Source of the DNA: Cyrtodaria siliqua | Taxonomy: Eukaryota > Mollusca > Bivalvia > Adapedonta > Hiatellidae | NCBI GenBank assembly: GCA_037043455.1 | Contig: JAWPHD010010329.1 | Coordinates: 1-64,000 of the forward strand | Direction: 5' to 3' | DNA length: 64,000 nucleotides | Shown here: positions 1 through 13,808 of the stretch, piece after piece | Layout: every line of letters starts with the position of its first letter | How positions within the stretch are numbered: position 1 is the first letter of the stretch | Notes under the pieces: generated by a model | What the model saw: the letters and a program-made list of their open reading frames with translations, nothing else | The model's database searches: none | Told to the model about the DNA's origin: nothing | Translations under genes and position numbers: made by a program

Positions 1-12
1 GGAACAAAAAAA

Positions 13-16
<4 letters not shown>

Positions 17-58
<42 letters not shown>

Positions 59-82
59 GAGAGGAGAGGAGAGGAGAGAGAG
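17..82. repeat. (GA)n microsatellite
   Basis: An uninterrupted GA dinucleotide run passes into GAGGA pentamers and back to GA. It is a simple slippage repeat and nothing here suggests a gene. Confidence 0.95.
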
Positions 83-265
83 TTTTCAATATTGTTAGTG
101 ATCAGGGAAGAAGACTAACAAAAATGTGCGTGTTACACCGTTCAAGTCAAAGATGTATAAGTGTAATAAAAAGAGACATAGTCAAGAAGAGGATGCATTA
201 TAAAATGTTTAAATTTAATACAAACCCAAATTAGCAGGTTACTCAGAGTTGACTAGCATTTTTTG

Positions 266-520
266 GCACATTCTAAGTTGAAAAGGGGCCATAACTCCAT
301 CAAAAAATAGTGGTTTGTAACCAAAGTCGAACTTGACCTGTATTTTATGGTCTTAAACCCGTGTACCAAAAATTATTTAAATCCATCAACCCTTCATGAG
401 TTATCGTCCGGACACCAGTTTTTTGGGCAAATTCTAAGTTGAAAAGGGGCCATAACTCCGTTAAAAATTGGTGGTTTGTAACCAAAGTCGAACTTGACTT
501 GTACATATGACCCAGTATCA
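266..520. repeat. two diverged copies of a ~161-bp repeat
   Basis: The block around 'aaaaggggccataactcc' occurs at about 281 and again at about 442, each followed by 'ggtttgtaaccaaagtcgaa'. The same 'gggccataactc' signature recurs in the long arrays at 35.4-37.4 kb. This is a dispersed repeat style I associate with bivalve genomes. Bases 83-265 and 521-810 show nothing I can name. Confidence 0.7.
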
Positions 521-810
521 AAGAAAGAAAATGAGATGATCAAATACAGTTAACTGAGGTTAACTTACCTAAACGGAAAAGTGACTGCTATGTCTCGCTA
601 CCCACTATCGTGGGCGAGACTAAAAGGACTAAGTTGACATGCTTACATACAAAACACTGTAACCAATTTTTTCTAAGTATGAAAGGGGCAATTAAGTTTG
701 TGAAAATAAAAGCAGCAGTTATAGAACATAGCTGTATGATGGTGTCCAATGATGATGAATATATGTGAATTTTCAATCCATTATGAAAAGTAGTTTTCGA
801 GATGCAAGCT

Positions 811-1240
811 TATGTCTAAAAAAAAAATATGTATGTTTCTGGTTTCACCCTGTCAAAAAGTTAGGGTAGGTAGGTAGGAAAAAGTGTTTTTTTTTAGATA
901 TTTTTTTATATACATTGTTCGCATATATAATGCCACTTTTGTACTAAGGCAACTTCTTGATAACCTTTGCAAACAGTTTGGATCCAGATTAGATGCTTAA
1001 CAACTCTATGTCTCATCAGGATACTAACTGTTTGACATTTGTTAAGTTTAAACTATGAATTCATGTTAAATTGATGCTAATAAAATTATCATTTGAATAA
1101 AAATATTTGTTGTTTGATTGTAATATCTTTTTTTTTTTTTTTTTTTTTTTTTCATCTTGCTAAAAATATTAAGGGTCGGCGGTGAAAAAGTAGGGTCGGT
1201 CAGGAAACCGGAAAAACACATTTTTTTCTCTAGGCCTTAT
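811..1240. mobile_element. palindromic MITE-like element, family 1
   Basis: The left side reads 'gtctaaaaaaaaaa...tgtttctggtttc...gttagggtaggtaggtagg'. The right side is its approximate reverse complement, ending '...gggtcggtcaggaaaccgg...ctctaggcctta'. The middle is AT-rich with a long T tract. Three relatives lie at 45.35, 48.34 and 50.06 kb in this window. There is no coding capacity, so it is a non-autonomous inverted-repeat element. Superfamily unknown. Confidence 0.6.
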
Positions 1241-2626
1241 ACACAAAACATTAACCGCCCGCCGATGCATACGACATTTGTGATTGTTTTTTCTTCGAAA
1301 CAATAACTCCAAAATAAGTCATCTACCCTCTGCATGGAGGGTGAAGGTCACTTCTGCATTTCTTATGTCAAGTTGCAATGTACTAACCAAGATATAACTA
1401 TAACTAAAGTTTTAAAGGTCTAGCAAATTTACAGTTCGTGAGAAAGTGACCTAAATGCAAAACTTGAATGTGGATGTTGCTTTTGCCGGAAAAGTAACAC
1501 CTTATCTTTTATTTTTTGAAAAAAAGGGAGACAAAAATCGCAAATGAAACTATGAAACAATATGATGCAAAATTTGAGGTTACTCTTTTGTTAACATTTA
1601 TCATACTTTCCTAAAGCCTTGATAAAACCTTATCAATTGCAGTGATAGAAAATTCATACAGCTGCTTAAGTCCATTACTCTGATGAACAGTGTTATAAGA
1701 TGCTTTAATACTACAGCAATAATGGCCTAAGATGGTGAAGATCAAAGAATGTCAATGACAAATGGTTAATTAAATAAACCATGAGCTACAACCATTAAGC
1801 AGATTGATACGGTCTTGGCATTAAAGATCAAAGCACTGAAAGTGCTGATGGACGGTGACACTCAGAAACGGCTTTGGGTACTAAGGTGGTGAACATTTGT
1901 GCAAAATACGGATGAGGCATTAATCAGAGTTATGGGACCAGACGGAAGGTCAGACGGACAATGGCAATTCTATATCCCTCCGCCTAATCTTAAATTTTAT
2001 AAGTGTCAAAGAGGAATAATTGTAAAATGAAAATGTCAGAGAAAGTTGGTCACAACACGTATACAGGAGATCTCGATTCCTTGTGCCGGGATATTCCTTG
2101 TTTAGGCAATACACATGTAAATGTTATGCCAAATAAAACATTGAAATGAAATTGAACTGATGAATATAATCGTATGGTTTGTGGTACATAGTAATATAAG
2201 GTTTACCACCACCAATTACATGTAAACCTCCGAGGTGTAGTCGATTGTAGTTCCTATAATAAAAAGTAATCCCTCCTTTTTCGATGGAAATGGGCATTAT
2301 AAGTAGGGGAAAACTGCCCATTTCTATTCGATTTTGTGGTTATATGTATAAGAAGCGTATTAATAGGTTTTACTGGATCACTGATGAACATTTTCGAAAT
2401 TTCGACTCTATGCTTACACTTTGTGAGCAATGAAAACAGTCGATCAATAAAAACAGCTGTACCCTTGACCTGTTTAGTAAACAAACAAGAACTTTCTTAC
2501 ATGTCTTGTGACCCCACGTTTTCTGGTGATTTTTCAAGTGGAAAAATAGTTTTCTATATGAACATTACACTGCTGCATTATCCATACTTGAGTTGAATTT
2601 GCAGCAAATCATTAATACGTGACACT
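1241..2626. other. no recognised gene or repeat
   Basis: This is AT-rich sequence. The small open frames near 2.12-2.60 kb lie on both strands over the same bases and show no domain, signal or splice context, so I do not call them genes. Confidence 0.5.
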
Positions 2627-2630
2627 TTAA

Positions 2631-3557
2631 GGATGTTGGCTGGTCAAGTTTTGACATCTTCAAGTCTAAACATTTTATTTTTTAAATCATAGTTTTATTT
2701 GACAACAGAATTGTTTAATTTTTTCCATTCTAGTAGATATGGATATAATGTAGGATTTAAGATGATAACATACCAAATTTTAAGCAAATTTTTGTTTTCA
2801 TATTTTTTCTGTCATTTGTGATCATTTTTTGTTGTCAGCAAAATAGAGGGTATGGGTAGCTCTTAGTAGAATTAAGCCTTTTGCTATAGAATAAATCAGA
2901 TTTTTGTTTTTCAGTAGTGGAATATATATATAAAAGTAGATTCTGAGCTAATTTTATTTTCGATCTCCATGTCACTATTGTGTGTACAGTATTTTACATT
3001 GAAAATGTCAAAATAACTCCAAAATGGGTGTAATTTAAAGAATTTTTAATAAAAAATCATTAGAAGCCTGGTGACCTATATATTTTTTTACTTGTTTTGA
3101 AAGAAATGTCATAGGACCTTGACATATACAAGTTTTAAAAAAAGTTGATCATTAGAACATAATTTTTTATCTTGAATTCATTTTTAGGTAAAAACATAAG
3201 TGGGTGGGGTACGGTCCATATACGTTTGCTTTTTAAAGTAAAAAGACGAATGAGGATTACAATTGTTTTTGTATGATTTGAAAGGTATATATATATGCAA
3301 TCGAAAATTAATTGTTGTTTTTCAGTAAACGTAATGTTATGAAAACAATTGTGAAAATGTTCAATGACTATATTTTTCCTCTTTTTAGTGAAATTTTGAA
3401 GTTAGAAATATGTGCCTTCTTCAATGACGTCTAGTGGGAAAAAAAGTGTGGTGACCTAGCCTTTTTTTGATAATTTTGAATCTAAATTATACCAAAGAAG
3501 CTTTAAATATGAATTTAAAAAAAATCTCATCACTACGTCCTTTCCCAGCCAACCTCC
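2631..3557. mobile_element. TTAA-flanked non-autonomous DNA transposon
   Basis: TTAA at 2627-2630 is followed by 'ggatgttggctgg'. The right end, read on the minus strand, is TTAA (3558-3561) followed by 'ggaggttggctgg'. That gives a terminal inverted repeat with 12 of 13 bases matching and a 4-bp TTAA target duplication. piggyBac and Kolobok elements both use TTAA. The 927-bp interior is AT-rich with no transposase frame, so this is a MITE or internally deleted copy. The superfamily is inferred only from the target site. Confidence 0.65.
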
Positions 3558-3561
3558 TTAA

Positions 3562-5040
3562 CATTGGTGTCTCTGGGGAAAATAATTGGTGCTTTCATAC
3601 CTATAATCTCTTCTACTCTCGAATTTATGAACGGCTTGATAGTAACCATGATGTAATGAGATCAAGGTTTCAATTTAATATTATGGTAATCAAATTATGT
3701 ACGCATGGCAAGGATTATATTTATTATCCAATTACATCTGATATATATCTATTTCATTTGTTCTAATATACGATATAAATAAATGAATAAACATTATAGT
3801 TTGTCGTTTATAATATACATCCTGCATACACTGATAATATACCGATAATCTCTATTAGATTTATTACTAAACTATTAATTGGTACTTTCGTTATTCTTCA
3901 TACTACGCACCGGCTGTTTCTGTCATATTTTGGAATGGTACAGCTTTTACTCCCAACCTCATGTAGAAGCTTGTTTACATTATAAGACAAATGTGCATTA
4001 ATTTGTACAAGATCAAATCCCTTTAAAAACAGCGTATTACTTAAATACAAGTTAAAATCACTTAATGTTTACCATCGCTTAAATATTTATAAATATGTCG
4101 TCAATATACGGATCTTTTGCCCATTTACAGCCTTGCAAATGGTACTACTTTTATCGCGCTGTAATCTGGAGCTCTTTGGTTTCTAGTAGATATTCCTTGT
4201 GCGTCCAAATTGCCACTACTTCGAACGGCACCGTTCAAAAATGAATATTCTTGGAAGGATGGGAAAACACCTATGTGCATGACATTGATTAAATTTGTAT
4301 GTATTCATTTACAAGAAATGATGTTTGACACACTGGCTATAAATATACAACCACCCTGAGGGAGTAGCATCGGTCAGCCCGCTTCTGATTTCTTAGCTAC
4401 GCTATGCTATGCAGCTTCAGAACCAGGGCGTGGGGTAAAAACGACATTTGAATTTTGGCAATATTTTGAGAGATTCTATGAGAATAATAAAAATAAAGTT
4501 AATTTAATATTAATTTCTTACTTTTAACTTATGAGAAGCAGCAAATGATGTCAAAAATTGTAACAACAATTGACACTGTATGTTTATTTACAACATGACG
4601 TCACGCAAACGTTAACTTTATGGGCAGGAATAAATTTGGCTAATCGTTAGTGGGTGCTTAAAGACACATTTCGAGCCTATTGTATTTGGGGGAATTTCTA
4701 TAGGTAACTGTAAATCGCTGTAAGAAATACATTTGCACAAGGAAATTGAGATTATTAGTTTTTTGTCAAAGGATGAGGCCCGTCCCATAAAGAGTGTATA
4801 ATAATGTAATAAAAATTATAACCGTTTTGCATTTATGTGCACTTGTATATATGTTAAAACAACTATGTATAGATGGATTTTCTTAAAAGACCCGTGTTAA
4901 CAATTAATAGTTTTTGTATTTTTAGCACAATATACTCTATTATCAGTTACTTCTCTGCCATGTTTTAGTAAATCTCAAATGCAAGAAACTCATCGGGACT
5001 TCAAAATTCAAAAAATCGTTGTCATCTGTCAGTGTTTTTG
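3562..5040. other. no recognised gene
   Basis: AT-rich sequence with no supported coding region. One open frame, 3467-3766 on plus, straddles the right end of the TTAA element. It has no recognisable domain and I treat it as chance. Confidence 0.45.
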
Positions 5041-5780
5041 ATCACCTGAGCCGAAGGCTCAATGTGATGTTTTGGAATCACTCTTCGTCCGTCGTCCGTC
5101 CGTTGTCTGCCCGTCGTCGTCGTTATCTTTTGCTTCTGACGCCTTTTTCTCAGAAACCGCTTGTCGGAATTCAACCAAATCTTATATGAATTCATTAAAC
5201 TGGATTTTATAGTTGCACCAACAGCTAAGGTCATTTGGCGACATTCCAGCTTTTTATTGGTGGAGGAAGACCACAGGTGCAAACCCGGGCATTTTTTCGT
5301 GCAAGGGCGCGCACATGAGTAGAACCATAAACTTCATTAATAAGCATCATTATATGTTTGTTCGATTGGTGCAGCTGAGGTCATAAATGCCCCCGCAATG
5401 GGGCTTATTAGTTTCATTTAACAAATCTTAAAAAATCTTCTATAAAAATACAAAATATAGAGCTGTGATATTTTGCTTGTAACATCGCCTAATGGTCCCC
5501 TCTAACTAGTTTGTTCTAATTGTGACCCTGAGGTCAAATTTGGACCCGCCCCAGTGGTCACATATTAAACATAGACTTATATAGGGAAACACTTAAAAAA
5601 TATTCTTCTCTGAAACTACAATAGCCAGAGGTTTAACATTTTGCATTTACCTTAAAGTTATGGTCATCTACCAAGTTTGTTCAAATAGTGACCCTGTGGT
5701 CAGATTTGAACATTTCCTGTTCTGCTTCCTTTTAGTGTATTTATATATGGTGCAGTAAAATCATCACTTCTAGTTCGTGT
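5041..5780. repeat. dispersed repeat of the 'tcacctgagcc' type
   Basis: It begins 'gatcacctgagccgaaggctcaatgtgat' (the gagcc/ggctc part forms a small hairpin) followed by 'tcgtccgtcgtccgtccg'. Further in it carries degenerate 'gtgaccctgaggtca' blocks. I recognise this as a repeat type common in bivalve assemblies. It contains a fragment of SINE family A (next entry). Class of element unknown. Confidence 0.5.
5202..5327 (-). mobile_element. truncated SINE family A copy
   Basis: The stretch from 'ggattttatag' through 'caccaacagctaaggtcat' and 'ggtggaggaagacc' to 'gtagaacca' aligns with the complete SINE A at 50716-50839. It lacks the tRNA-derived head, so it is a 5'-truncated, diverged copy in minus orientation. 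Confidence 0.7.
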
Positions 5781-5819
5781 TCTGTTGTTTGTTTTCTGAT
5801 ATTAATAATTAACAACAAG

Positions 5820-6135
5820 AGAATCGGTAGAACCGATGGATGCATCCCGAAAGTTACACAGAAAAAAGTAATGTTTATTGTGAGTGCTTCCTATTCAAAA
5901 TGGAATGAAAATGAATCCGTACGGAACTCTATTATGCTCCGGATAAGATTTTTTAAAAAAGGGAGATAATTAAAAAAAGTAGTGAAGCTAGAGTTATGGT
6001 TCCTATGAACTGCACTCCGTCTCATTGTCCTAATCATTCACACGAACTTTAATCAAGCATACTTTTTTAGTTATGCTCCGGACAAAAAGTGTGACGCACG
6101 GACGGACGGAAAAAGCGGCGACTATATGCTCCCCC
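5820..6135. repeat. probable dispersed repeat
   Basis: It begins 'caacaagagaatcggtagaac' and ends in a 'cacggacggacgg' run followed by 'cgactatatgctccccc'. This arrangement is typical of bivalve interspersed repeats. There is no coding frame of note and no second copy in this window, so the call rests on recognition alone. Confidence 0.35.
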
Positions 6136-6382
6136 ATAATAAACAATCTAGTGTTTTTAGTTACAATATATTTTATATCAAAAACTAAGGTAATAATAAA
6201 TGAAAAGAAAAAAACTGTGATGGGGCCTCAATATAATGTCTCTGTGGTAATCAGTCAGCAAGAAGTAAGCAGTTAAAAAGCATGCTATCCATGATTTTTC
6301 AACGACTACATTCAGTTGGGAAATGTGTCTTTAAATTAATCAGTCTTATTTGCACAGACCGATATCTGCAAGTAGGACACTG

Positions 6383-6560
6383 GGAGATCGACTTGTAAGT
6401 GAGGAAGTGTAGATTCTTATGCATGGCAGGAGGTGTACAGTACTGGTTCTACCCAGGAAAAATGGGTGGCCTGTCTCCACCACAAAAAAAATCGGCCGTC
6501 ATATATAACCATACATGTGTTGCAATGACGTAAAACACCTTACAAACAAACCAAAGCAAG
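6383..6560 (+). mobile_element. SINE family B, headless copy
   Basis: It runs from 'cgacttgtaagtgaggaagtg' through 'ggtgtacagtactggttctac' and 'ctccaccacaaaa' to 'atgacgtaaaacacc'. The same order is found in reverse orientation at 41458-41655, where a tRNA-like box B is attached. Here the tRNA-derived head is missing. Bases 6561-7509 are otherwise AT-rich with no supported feature. Confidence 0.65.
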
Positions 6561-7509
6561 TAAGACATATGCACGATACTGTCTTGGCAGGCCAACACTA
6601 CCTGAGGGAGCATTAGGCGATAATAAATTAATTGCTAGTTTCTCATCCAAATTTATTTTTTATTTTTATTTTATACAACAAATGGAAAATGGCCTCGGCA
6701 CAAGGCAAAAATACTAAAACATACTACTGAGTACTTCCAAGACTGAAAACACATTTTTTAATAGTGTTTCATACTTGCAGCAATTTTTATTTTATTTAAT
6801 TTATTTATTTATTTTTTAATTCTTTTAAATTATTTTTTTTGAAGAAGAAGAAGAAAAAAATTGCGAGGGCGACATAAAAAACTGGGGGCGGTCGGGGATG
6901 AGAATCTAGCAATTAATTTATTATGGCCTTATGGAGGGTGTTCTCAAACAGATCACAGAGAGGATATGTCGTCAAACAAAGGTCATTGGTCAGACACGTG
7001 GCATGGGAGTCAAACAAGCACAGGAGATGTTGGTCTGAAACAAACCACAAAGGAGTCGTTATTCTCCCATTTTATTCATACGAGATAGGAGTTTTTTTCT
7101 CATGTGAGATAACTACATGAACACCAAAAACACCTGTCTTACTTGAGATGTCACGACATCCCATTCTAATTAACCTCAAAACAAATATTCACTGAAGTTT
7201 TTTTTATGCTTCTACTTAGTACATAATGTGAGAAAAATAATCCACCATGAGGTTATCCATGTGAAATAAGGAAATGTAGCCCTCGGGATCAAACTGTAAA
7301 AAGGAGCTCATCAGAGCCTCTTCCCCGGTTAGAATGCAGACCCCACAGGTGAGATTTCCCTATCGACAGAGAGTATTGGGAGACACACGGGGCCATTGGT
7401 CATGTGGCATAAGGTAATATTTGGGGGAGCAATCTTCAATAGCATCACAAATATATAAACCATCACAAATATGTTAAACCATCACAAATATATAAACCAT
7501 CTATATAAA

Positions 7510-8000
7510 ACTGGCGGTCAATGAAAATGCACGGGCAGATTATATGGGTGTTAAATTTAATTGCTAAAGTGATAAAGTTGCACATAAAAAACAAAAGTCA
7601 CATATTTTAATACCCAGTTATGACCAACCAGTTTACATACCAAGCAATTATCCTGAACTCATGTTATTTCAGCAAGATAATGCCAATTGCCTCTCTCAGC
7701 TAGAGTAACAAGTGATGTTATATTGCTGAAAAAATGTCGTTATCTTGCTGAAATAACATGAGGTCGGGATAATTTCTTAGGAACTGTAAAACGGTTGGAC
7801 ATTACCTGGTATTCAAATGTGTGACTTTTGTTTCCTACACATGTGACTTTAACTGAACACTATACACCATGTTTAGGAAGTTTTTGCAATTCATAATTAA
7901 TATCCTTCAATATCAAAATATGCGCTTATTATTATAAATTACTTTAGCAATAAAACGTAACCCCATATAATCTACTGGTGCATTTTCATTGACCGCCAGT
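7510..8000. mobile_element. long fold-back element, ~490 bp
   Basis: The two ends are inverted copies: 'actggcggtcaatgaaaatg' at 7510 and its reverse complement ending at 8000. The match continues inward with gaps for most of the element; for example 'catgttatttcagcaagata' at 7663 faces its complement at about 7735-7755. Nearly the whole unit can therefore fold on itself. TA steps lie at both edges. There is no coding capacity: a fold-back or MITE element of unknown superfamily. Confidence 0.75.
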
Positions 8001-8899
8001 ATATTTTAATACAAGAAAGCATACCTTTAACATCACTTCCACATATTTCAATATATATGACACTACAGATACTATTAAACAAGAGTTAATTATAATAAAT
8101 GCATGTTACATTCAGGATAATAAAAGGTAATAAAACATTCCCCTATAGTAACAGCTCCATGATATTTATAAACATTAATCGATTCTTGTATATTGCCTAC
8201 AATATGGATAAAACAAACAACACGCTGTCAGATATAACATGTCCACATTACAAAGTTGCCAGCTAAAACTAGCCAAATAACACAGTTTCCAGATATGACA
8301 TGCCCAAAATATGAAGTTGCCTGATATAACATGTCCAGATAAAAAAGTTGCCAGATATAACATGTCAGGAATATCAAGTTGCCAGATATAACATATACAA
8401 AGTTGCCAGAAATAACATGAACAGAATATCAAGTTGCCAGATACAACATATCCACATAAACAAGTTGCCAGATATAACATGTCTAGAATGCTTTGTTGCC
8501 AGACATACCATATCCAGATAACAAAGTTGTCAGAAATAACATGAACAGAATACCAAGTTGCCAGATATAACATAATCCAGAATACAAAGGTTGCAAAGTT
8601 GCCAGATTAACAGAATATAAAGATGTCAGATACAACACGCCTAGATTAACAAGATGCCAGATATAACATATCCAAAATAACAAGGTGCCATATATAACAT
8701 GAACAGAATAACAAGGTGCCATATATAACATGAACAGAATATCAAGATGCCAGATCCAACATGTCCAGAATAACAATATGCTAGATATAACATGTCCAGA
8801 TAACAAGATGCCAGATATAACATGTCCAGATAACAAGATGCCAGATATAACATGACCAGAATATCAATATGTCAGATATAACATTAACAGAAAACAAGA

Positions 8900-11800
8900 T
8901 TCCAGATATAACATTAACAGAAAACAAGATACCAGATATAACATGTCCAGATATCAAGATGCCATATATAACATGTCAAATAACAATATGCCAGATATAA
9001 CATGTGCAGAAAACAAGATGACAGATATTACGTGTCCATCTAACAAGTGGCCTGATATTACATGTCCAGATAAAAGTATATCAGATATAAAATGTCCAGA
9101 TAACACGATGCCAGATATAGCATGTCCAACTAAGACGCCAGATATTTTATGACCATAAATCATGACACCAGATATACCATGTCGAGAATAACAAGATGTC
9201 AGATATAATATGAACAAAATAACAAGAAGCCAGATATTGCATGTCCAGAATAACAAGTTGCCAGATACAACATGAACAGAATAACAAGATGTCAGATATA
9301 ACATGTACAGAATATCAAGATGCTAGATATAACATCAACATAATATCGAAATGCCAGATACCACATGTCCAGATAACAAGATGCCAGTCATTACATGTCC
9401 AGAAAACAAGACACCAGATATACTATGTTGAGAATAACAAGATGCCAGATATAACATGTCCAGAATAACAAAATGCCAGATATAAAATGTCCAGATAACA
9501 AGATTCCAGTCATAACATGTCCAGAAAACAAGACACCAGATATACCATGTTGAGAATAACAAGATGCCAGATATAACATGTCCAGAATAACAAGATGCCA
9601 GACATTACATGTCCAGAAAAACTAGATGCCAGATACAACATAAACAGAATAACAAGATGCCAGATATACCATGTCAAGAATAACAAGATGCCAGATATAA
9701 CATGAACAGAAAAACAAGATGCCAGATATAGCATGTCTAGAATAAAAGATGCCAGATATAACCTGTCCAGAATAACAAGATGCCAGATATTATGTCCAAA
9801 ATAACAAAATGCCAGATACAACATCAACATAATAACAAGATGCCAGATATAACATGCCCAGAATAACAAGATGCCATATATAACATGACCAGAATATCAA
9901 TATGTCAGAAGTAACATTAACAGAAAACAAGATTCAAGATATAACATTAACAGAAAACAAGATGACAGATATAACATGTCCAGATAACAAGATGCCAGAT
10001 ATAACATGTCCAGAATAACAAGATGCCAGATATTACATGTCCAGAAAACAACATGAAAGATATAACTTGTCCAGATACCAAGACACCAGATATAACATAT
10101 CCAAATAACAAACATGTCCTGAAAAAAGATGCAGGATATTACATGTCCTGATAACAAGATGTCAGATATAAATATAACATGAACAGAATAAAAAGTTGCC
10201 AGATATAACATGAACATGATAATAAGATGCCAGATATAACATGTCCAGATAACAAGATGCCAGATATTACAGATAAGAAGACGCCAGATATAACGTGTCC
10301 GGAATAAAAGATGCCAGATATAACCTGTCCATAATAACAAGATGCCAGATATAACATGTCCAGAATACAAAGGTTGCCAGATATGACATCAACAGAATAT
10401 CAATATGTCAGATATAACATTAACAGATACAAGACAAGATGCCAGATATAACATTAACAGAAAACTATAACATGTCCAGATATCAAGATGCCAGATATGA
10501 AATGTCCAGAAAACAAGATGCCAGATATAACCTGTCCATAATAACAAGATGCCAGATATAACATGTCCAAAAAACAAAGTTGCCAGATATGACATTAACA
10601 GAATATCAATATGTCAGATATAACATCAACAGAAACAAGATGCCAGATATAACATGTCCAGAAAACTATAACATGTCCAGATATCAAGATGCCAGTTATG
10701 AAATGTCCAGAAAACAAGATGAAAAAATATAATATGTCCAGAAAACAATATGCCAGATATAACATGTCCATAATAACAAGATGCCAGATATAACATGTCC
10801 CGATATCAAGATGTCAGATACAGTATTAACAGAAAACAAGATGCTAGATATAACATGTCCAGAAAATAACATGCCAGATATAACATGACCAGAAAACAAG
10901 ATGCCAGATATAACATGTCCAGATATCAAGATGTCAGATATAACATGTCCAGATATCAAGATGCCAGATATAACATGTCCAGATAACAAGATGCAAGTCA
11001 TAACATGTCCAGAAAACAAGACAACAGATAAACCATGTCGAGAATAACAAGATGCCAGATATACCATGTCCAGAATAACAAGATGCCAGATATTACATGT
11101 CCAGAAATACTAGATGCCAGATACAACATGAACAGAATAACAATATGCCAGATATAACATGTCCAGAATAACAAGATGCCAGATATAACATGAACAGAAT
11201 AACAAGATGCTAGATATAACATGTCCAGATAACAAGATGCAAGTTATAACATGTCCAGAAAACAAGACAACAGATAAACCATGTCGAGAATAACAAGATG
11301 CCAGATATACCATGTCCAGAATAACAAGATGCCAGATATTACATGTCCAGAAATACGAGGTGCCAGATACAACATGAACAGAATAACAATATGCCAGATA
11401 TAACATGTCTAGAAAACAAGATGCCAGATATAAATGTGCAGAATAAAAGACGCCAGATATAACCTGTCCATAATAACAAGATGCCAGTTATTATGTACAG
11501 AATAACAAGATGCCAGATACAATATGAACATAGTAACAAGATGCCAGATATAACATGTCCAGAATAACAAGATGCCAGGTATAACTTGAACAGAATATCA
11601 ATATGTCAGATATAACATTAACAGAAAACAAGATGCCAGATATAACATTAACACAAAACAAGATACCAGATATAACATGTCAAATAACAATATGCCAGAT
11701 ATAACATGTGCAGAAAACAAGATGACAGATATTACGTGTCCATCTAACAAGTGGCCTGATATTACATGTCCAGATAAAAGTATAACAGATATAAAATGTC

Positions 11801-13808
11801 CAGATAACACGATGCCAGATATAGCATGTCCAGATAAGACGCCAGATATTTTATGACCAGAAATCATGACACCAGATATACCATGTCGAGAATAACAAGA
11901 TGTCAGATATAATATGAACAAAATAATAAGAAGCCAGATATTGCATGTCCAGAATAACAAGATGCTAGATATAACATCAACAGAATATCGAAATGCCAGA
12001 TACCACATGTCCAGATAACAAGATGCCAGTCATTACATGTCCAGAAAACAAGCCACCAGATATACCATGTTGAGAATAACAAAGATGCCAGATATAACAT
12101 GTCCAGAATAACAAGATGCCAGATATAAAATGTCCAGATAACAAGATTCCAGTCATTACATGTCCAGAAAACAAGACACCAGATATACCATGTTGAGAAT
12201 AACAAGATGCCAGATATAACATGTCCAGAATAACAAGATGCCAGATATTACATGTCCAGAAAAACTAGATGCCAGATACAACATAAACAGAATAACAAGA
12301 TGCCAGATATACCATGTCCAGAATAATAAGATGCCAGATATAACATAAACAGAAAAACAAGATGCCAGATATAGCATGTCTAGAATAAAAGATGCCAGAT
12401 ATAACCTGTCCAGAATAACAAGATGCCAGATATTATGTCCAGAATAACAAAATGCCAGATACAACATCAACATAATAACAAGATGCCAGATATAACATGC
12501 CCAGAATAACAAGATGCCATATATAACATGACCAGAATATCAATATGTCAGATGTAACATTAACAGAAAACAAGATTCCAGATATAACATTAACAGAAAA
12601 CAAGATGACAGATATAACATGTCCAGATAACAAGATGCCAGATATAACATGTCCAGAATAACAAGATGCCAGATATTACATGTCCAGAAAACAACACGCC
12701 AGATATAATTTGTCCAGATACCAAGACACCTGATATAACATATCCAAATAACAAACATGTCCTGAAAAAAGATGCAGAATATTACATGTCCTGATAACAA
12801 GATGTCAGATATAAATATAACATGAACAGAATAAAAAGTTGCCAGATATAACATGAACATGATAACAAGATGCCAGATATAACATGTCCAGATAACAAGA
12901 TGCCAGATATTACAGATAAGAAGACGCCAGATATAACGTGTCCAGAATAAAAGATGCCAGATATAACCTGTCCATAATAACAAGATGCCAGATATAACAT
13001 GTCCAGAATACAAAGGTTGCCAGATATGACATAAACAGAATATCAATATGTCACATATAACATTAACAGATACAAGACAGGATGCCAGATATAACATTAA
13101 CAGAAAACTATAACATGTCCAGATATCAAGGTCCCAGATATGAAATGTCCAGAAAACAAGATGCCAGATATAACCTGTCCACAATAACAAGATGCCAGAT
13201 ATAACATGTCCAGAATACAAAGTTGCCAGATATGACATTAACAGTATATCAATATGTCAGATATAACATCAACAGAAACAAGATGCCAGATATAACATGT
13301 CCAGAAAACTATAACATGTCCAGATATCAAGATGCCAGATATGAAATGTCCAGAAAACAAGATGAAAAAATATAATATGTCCAGAAAACAATATGCCAGA
13401 TATAACATGTCCATAATAACAAGATGCCAGATATAACATGTCCCGATATCAAGATGTCAGCTACATATTAACAGAAAACAAGATGCTAGATATAACATGT
13501 CCAGAAAATAACATGCCAAATATAACATGACCAGAAAACAAGATGCCAGATATAACATGTCCAGATACCAAGATGTCAGATATAACATGTCCAGATATCA
13601 AGATGCCAGATATAACATGTCCAGATAACAAGATGCAAGTCATAACATGTCCAGAAAACAAGACAATAGATAAAATATGTCGAGAATAACAAGATGCCAG
13701 ATATACCATGTCCAGAATAACAAGATGCCAGATATTACATGTCCAGAAATACTAGATGCCAGATACAACATGAACAGAATAACAATATGCCAGATATAAC
13801 ATGTCCAG
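8900..13808. repeat. older ~2.65-kb duplication inside the 30-bp satellite
   Basis: About 8900-11165 and about 11604-13808 carry the same succession of variant monomers. Unusual stretches recur in the same order, for example 'acgtgtccatctaacaag', 'gatgaaaaaatataatatg' and 'aaacaaacatgtcctg'. The offset is 2,703 near the start and 2,643 from about 10.1 kb onward, so small indels have accumulated. A further ~243-bp tandem repeat lies at 13.56-14.0 kb. Confidence 0.8.
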
